Assembly: GCF_047496725.1 (NCBI RefSeq)
Contig: NC_132978.1
Span: forward strand, 5,757,501 to 5,821,500
Length of the DNA stretch: 64,000 bases
Source: Anoplolepis gracilipes
Lineage: Eukaryota; Arthropoda; Insecta; Hymenoptera; Formicidae
Reading direction: 5' to 3'
Within the stretch, counting starts at the first letter, position 1. The number at the start of each line of letters is the position of its first letter. The notes beneath the pieces were generated by a model, which made no database searches, had not been told where the DNA came from, and saw only the letters and a list, made by a program, of their open reading frames with translations. Positions 59,204 through 64,000 of the stretch are shown here, in pieces. The position numbers and the translations under genes were made by a program.

Positions 59204-60169
59204 CTACTATAAATTATCGTAAATTATTTTTTTATTTTGCTAAATTAACTTTTGTTAACAATCTGGATTAAACGACGCCCAGACAGCTCATCGACTAAGT
59301 CTCAGCTCTGCCTGAACTGTAACGAGGGGCACGTCACTTTGCTCTTTCCCAGGCTCGGGACTCGCTATCGCTTTATCCAGATAGAGTAAGTAATAAAATT
59401 TTAATGACTTTAATATTTAGTTAATATTGTAGTAATTAATTTGTATAATATCTAATTGTTTATAGCAAATGTTGGCTCTGGAATGTAGGAACACTGGATC
59501 TAACAATTCACTTGAAGTAATGCAAGAATAAGCTAGTATATTTCAAATGTCAAAATAATTTTACAAAGCTGCAAGTATATAAGTTGCTATGATAATGTTA
59601 TTAATTAAAACGAGAGGTACATCCGCACTGTACCGAGATTAAAGATATCAATGGTAATTTAGTATTAAATCTAAGTTAATTTAAAACGAGTCGCGGAGTA
59701 GATGAATCTTAAAATATTAAAAGACTCTACCTTGACGACACAAAGTAGTAGTCAGAAAAACTAAGTTGAATTATATTTTAGGACGCAGCGAACAAAGACT
59801 CAGAGATTCTATCACAGGATGACTTCTTCACGTCTACTGTTTAACTTATGATGAACGACTTATTCAAATGATGAGTGGTTAGCGACTTTTAGGTTGAAGG
59901 TAAGAAGACGACTGTTTTAGATGACCGGTGATGAACGACTGTCTCTGTCCGCAAGCTCGACTGACGTTCTGCGCTCCGTCCCCACTTTCGGGTCTCTCCC
60001 TCTAGGCGTCCGGTGGATCCAAGACTTCCCGGGTTGGCTATGTCATCCGGTGGAGATGGATTCTTGGTCTTGGTGAGGGAACTCTCCGCCTTCGACGACG
60101 TCAGAAGCGGTGAGCTCTTCTTAATCTCAGTTTTGATATTCAACGGGAATATCAAGAGGCACGTTGTTA

Positions 60170-60445
60170 TCATATTTAGTTTCGTCGAGTCTCTGTGTCG
60201 AGAGATATGAATAATATTCGGTTTCACTAGTCTCTTCGTCAATAGATAAGAGTAATATTCGATTTCACTAATCTCTGCGTTGATAGATAGTATTTAGTCT
60301 CGCTGAGTCTCTGTGTCAATAGATAAGAATAGTATTCGGTTTCATTCAATCTTTCTTCGTCAAGAGATAAGTATAATATTCGATTTCATCGGGTCTCTGC
60401 GTCAAGAGATAAGAATAATATTTGATTTCACTCAGTCTTTCTCGC
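60170..60445 (-). repeat. Leader tandem repeat of Y (about five to seven ~50-bp units)
   Basis: Units of the form GTCTCTGCGTCAAGAGATAA then GAATAATATTCGATTTCA recur here. The other Y copy (50920-51060) has only three or four. Confidence 0.75.
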
Positions 60446-61175
60446 CGTCGCTTATTGCGTCATCATGCGAATGAAAGGCTCTTTGTATTATAAAATAATT
60501 TCGCACTCTTATATTATAATTCTTTTTACAGCAAGAGAGACTTATTGACTCAAGCATAGCAAGAGTTAGTATTTCTTTTCGAAATTATTATGTCTCATCA
60601 TTAATTTTCTTTTCACTTGTTAATTTATGCTTTTATATTTAAATTTCTTTTAATTTTCTCTCTTGTTGTATCACATATTTCATTTTAACATATCTGCTTT
60701 TATAATAGTATCTATATGGAAGATGCAGTCTAATACTGTTATTTTAATTTATAATTTTTTCTATATTGATTCTTTATGATTTTTACTTTAGCATAGGAGA
60801 ATAGCTCTCTTTTACATATATATATATATATATATATGTATGTATAATACTTGTCATGTGTTATCTTTTTAGAATATTACTTTTTCATTAATTACATTAG
60901 GAGAAAGTCTTCCATGTAGATTTACATGTTGATATATATATATATATGAAATTAGCTTATTAATATTATTAAATAAATTAGCTTATATAGGTTTGCTTAT
61001 ATATATATGTATCTCTTAACGCTAGTGCGCATATGCTTTTTGAAATGTACTTTACTGTATGATATTTCTTTTTCTTTTTTATTTCTTTACTGACAAGGGT
61101 CAGTATTATTTTGTTTTAATTTTTATAAGAAGTTAATTTGTTTTAAATTTATATTTATTAGTATTATTTTTTTTT

Positions 61176-61211
<36 letters not shown>

Positions 61212-61443
61212 CCGTAAGAATTCTTGACTTTTAATTTTTAATTAATACTTGATATAATATAATTGAGTAGCTATGATTGTATAATTAATTTTTATATTCA
61301 TTAAGGACAATATTACTTAATTATGATTTTGTATAAGCAAGCATTTGTTAATATGCCGAATTATGTATATAGCGTAGATTTTATAATTGAGCAGTATATT
61401 TGTTTTTGAAAAATTTTTTTTTTATTTTTGGCGGGACGTCACA

Positions 61444-62724
61444 ATATGTATATAGGGTGGCTTTAAAGTAGGATTTTGTCTTTATTATTTAGTAATGACT
61501 GTTAAGAATTATCCTAGCTTATTATTTAAGAAATTATATAACTCTTATAATTAATTCATTTAATTAATTATTATAGGGACTGATTTGGAGAGGCGAGATT
61601 AAGGACAGATTATCATCATTTCAAGTCCTTTATAATGGAATTGGTCCGATCTTCCCAGGATGAACCAGTAAGAACAAGATGGCTGACGTTTTATAAACAA
61701 ATGGAAATATTTTTATAACCAATTAAGGATGAGTTTACTAAATTTTGGTTATAAGATATACAGGGAATACTGCATAAAATAAACCAGTTAAAGTAGTACC
61801 TTTACAGGTGCAAAATTGTGATTTATTGAATAGCAAAATCCTAAAGTCGTCTTAATTTAGTTCAAGTTTTGCATAAATCTTAGTTTAGAGGTAATAAGAA
61901 GTTTTAAGGGTATTTGGGATCATTAGGTCCGGAAATAAAAAATTTTAAAATGGCGGTCAAAATGTGTAAAATTGGCTAAAAAGTGTATTCTCAAAGTTTC
62001 AAGCAAATTGGAAATTTCGTTAATTATTTATTTATTTTGTAATAAAATTTTATGGTTTTTATTGTTATTACATAACGTTATTGTTAATTAATCATGAGGA
62101 GGAAAATTTGTTAGAAATTATTAATTTACAAGTAGGATAGGATAAATGAGACAATTTTTAACTTTGTATCTCCAATAGATTCGTTGTTATTTGATTTTAC
62201 AAGTAATTTGTAAATTAAATTATGTAAGAAAAATAATATTTTGTAATTATAAAGGAGTCTAATTATAATAATTTGATTAAAATTTTGATGAGAAAAATAT
62301 GATATCGTTTGTAAATTATTGTTAGTTAACAAATGGATTGTTTATAAGTATATGTGTATGGAGGGTTTTAACAATTACCCTAATGTGCAAATGTATGTTA
62401 AAATTATTATCTTAACATGTCACTTGATTGTTTATTTATAAACCAATTGACTCGGTTTTATTATAGATTGAGAAGAAGGGGATGAAAACTTTCTCAATAT
62501 GATTTGTTAATTGCTTGATATGAATTAATATATAATTTTGAACAAGTTATACTCGTATAGTAATGAGTATGAGAAAGAATTGATTATTTTAATTATGTAG
62601 GGGATTTTGTGACTCATGAATACTTTGAATGGATTTTCTTATTTAATAATAAAATGATAATAATATGCTAAATAATAATAATGTGTTGAATAAGGTATGT
62701 TTTAATTTTTGTGTTTTTTTTTTT
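61444..62724. other. AT-rich sequence, probably the interior of a Y copy
   Basis: I see no supported ORF, terminal repeat or RNA gene. It joins the Y LTR start at 61443 abruptly. It does not visibly match the corresponding part of the other Y copy (47778-48880). Confidence 0.4.
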
Positions 62725-63114
62725 TCAGGGAAGATGGTGTACAAATAAATGAATTTACACTGGAATATGGTTAATTAGAGGCCGGTGCTATTATTTATTT
62801 AAAAGGTCACCGTCTCTGATGGAGAAGGAAAGTGGTAGTTATAAGAAGGATGCTCCTTATGACATTGTTTATTAAGATAAGTATCGCAGATCTTTCTTAT
62901 ATATATATATATATGTTTCTATTTATTTATTTGTTCCCTTGTCATAATTAGAAAAATTAATAATTAGTAATTTAATGTTAATCTATAAATAAGGTTAAAA
63001 TTCATCGTTTTCATAAATACTTATACATGATTGGAAAGATTCTTATTAATACTTTATTTGTCTAAAAGCTTATTATGAAGATTTATTGTTGTAGTTAATT
63101 ATTTAGTGAAGTAT

Positions 63115-63117
<3 letters not shown>

Positions 63118-63156
<39 letters not shown>
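63118..63156. repeat. TA microsatellite
   Basis: About 19 TA dinucleotides. Similar runs occur at 31758-31806, 30749-30790, 61181-61210 and 63288-63306. Confidence 0.9.
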
Positions 63157-63160
<4 letters not shown>

Positions 63161-63576
63161 ACGTTGCTACTTTATACGTGAGTTATATCTAGGAGCTAAG
63201 GGAGGAACAGTTTATTGTATGAACAATAATATATATATATGTGTACTTACAGTTGTATTAACTATTACTATGTTTTATTTATTATATTATATATATATAT
63301 ATATATGTGTATAATGAAATTTTTACGTATTTTATATTTGAAATAATATTATTAAATGATAGAGAAAATGCTTTAATATAGTGAAAGCAATTGCAAATAA
63401 AATTTTCTAAAAATTTTATTATAATTTTAATGATTATAAGATAAAGTAGTAACATGGTTACTAAAGTGTAATTAAAATAATGTTGAATTAAAATAATATT
63501 AAGAGATAAAAGAAAAGAAAAAATATGTGTATATATATATATATTTATATGTGTGTGTGACTTACTTTAAAGTATT

Positions 63577-63930
63577 TTATTGTTGTGAGTTTTCCTGTGT
63601 TTTCTCACGTGCTGTTCTTCGTGGATCAGATTCGAGGATGTCTGCGACAGAGATCTCAGGAGGAAATAGTTCAATCTGCGCCAGTGGTCCGGGCCATCCA
63701 ATGAACTCGAAGGTTCTTCGGGTGCTGGGGATGTCAACTGGCTCTAAGGCCTGCGGCCACTCGAAGAGTTCAACAACGATTCTTTGATTATTTGGTATGT
63801 CTATAATAAGTTCTTCACTATTTCCAGTTGTTTGATTAAAAGCATTAATTTGGTTTTGAAGTTGCCGTTGTTGGCGTAAAGCGGCGCGTAACTGTTTGTA
63901 CTTTTTACCGGCGCGGCGAGTACCAGGCAT
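63577..63930 (-). CDS. Y-element small protein, 117 aa
   Basis: ATG at 63930 begins MPGTRRAGKKYKQLRAALRQ. An Asn/Gln-rich linker follows, then IPNNQRIVVELFEWPQALEP, TRRTFEFIGWPGPLAQIELF and an acidic/basic tail ending in Gln. It has no membrane or signal segment. It is about half identical to 49592-49951, with the NQRIVVELF and RRTFEFIGWPGPL blocks conserved. It is a complete ORF in an otherwise decaying region. Relation to the X 138-aa protein is inferred from the N-terminal RRAG...QL pattern and the aromatic/Pro block. Confidence 0.55.
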   Translation of the reverse strand: MPGTRRAGKKYKQLRAALRQQRQLQNQINAFNQTTGNSEELIIDIPNNQRIVVELFEWPQALEPVDIPSTRRTFEFIGWPGPLAQIELFPPEISVADILESDPRRTAREKTQENSQQ

Positions 63931-64000
63931 CTACTATAAATTATCGTAAATTATTTTTTTATTTTGCTAAACTAACTTTTGTTAACAATCTGGATTAAAC

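Larger units (their letters stand above)
59021..61443 (-). mobile_element. Y LTR fragment (second copy)
   Basis: It starts TGTGACGTCCCGCC at 61443 and aligns with 49900-52123 through promoter (about 60492), leader repeats, leader ORF and the first codons of the small protein. There X-D interrupts it at 59021. It is not preceded by a polypurine tract (…CCCTATATACATAT), so it is a 5' or solo LTR. The leader is close to the other copy, but the ORF is only about half identical, so the two belong to different Y subfamilies. Confidence 0.6.
62725..64000 (-). mobile_element. Y copy, partial (continues beyond window)
   Basis: It contains the intact 117-aa ORF, a following GTAAGT donor (about 63558-63563), TA microsatellites (63118-63156, 63288-63306) and the block shared with 48880-49030. 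The part 63931-64000 matches 59204-59274 closely. Confidence 0.55.

Noticed and set aside
47778..61443. One Y provirus with 5' LTR at 59021-61443 and 3' LTR at 47778-52123.
   Set aside because: The two LTRs differ strongly in the small ORF and in leader repeat number, whereas LTRs of one provirus start identical. Two different proviruses joined through X-D explains the flanks better.
63118..63156. TA tracts as AT-rich replication origins or matrix attachment sites.
   Set aside because: TA microsatellites are scattered throughout the window, with no accompanying signal.
1..64000. tRNA, rRNA or CRISPR loci.
   Set aside because: No cloverleaf with A/B boxes, no rRNA core sequence and no repeat-spacer array was recognised by eye; a tRNA or rRNA covariance scan would be needed to exclude degenerate copies.

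Overview
The window reads as a transposon-dense, probably heterochromatic stretch of an arthropod genome, most likely an insect and possibly an ant. This is an inference from the families present: R1-clade non-LTR retrotransposons, MITEs, DUF4806-like and YqaJ-like relics, and a chuvirus-type glycoprotein next to a retroviral-style LTR. I see no intact host gene, rRNA or tRNA. Nearly everything is a mobile element, often nested in another.

Layout. 1-2814 is a minus-strand copy of 'family I', an R1-clade element of about 5 kb, inserted in a degraded transposase-like gene (2830-3874). That gene is also interrupted by 'element II' (minus, 3906-22352), an R1-clade retrotransposon with gag (ORF1) and EN-RT (ORF2) and a 12-bp target duplication. 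Element II is itself broken by a 5.7-kb LTR-like element (X-A, 10984-16674, 4-bp duplication) and by family I copy 2 (16789-21712, 15-bp duplication). 22365-27805 holds foldback elements, a solo LTR, a YqaJ-like relic, an 82-bp tandem repeat and a piggyBac-like MITE. X-B spans 27806-33337. After a DUF4806-like relic come two head-to-tail family I copies (34359-39380, 39396-44290) and the first 35 bp of a third, separated by the same 14-bp target duplication.

44341-64000 is built of X elements and a second LTR family, Y. X-C (44341-47777) is cut by a Y 3' LTR (47778-52123). That LTR is preceded, in the Y sense direction, by a polypurine tract and the C-terminal part of a chuvirus-like glycoprotein gene (52137-53321). 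X-D (53322-59020) sits between this env relic and a different Y LTR fragment (59021-61443), so its flanks do not match. More Y sequence fills the right end.

Two themes stand out. First, family I carries a well-formed HDV-like self-cleaving ribozyme fold at its extreme 5' end, which would let tandem-array transcripts be cut into unit-length RNAs. It also encodes EN-RT in a single ORF without a separate gag. Second, X and Y have very long LTR-like units (5.7 and about 4.3 kb). Each contains, downstream of its own TATA promoter, a conserved small basic protein (138 or 117-119 aa). The X and Y proteins appear related, which suggests an LTR-encoded accessory protein family. No pol or gag of these LTR elements lies in the window, so their superfamily is undetermined.
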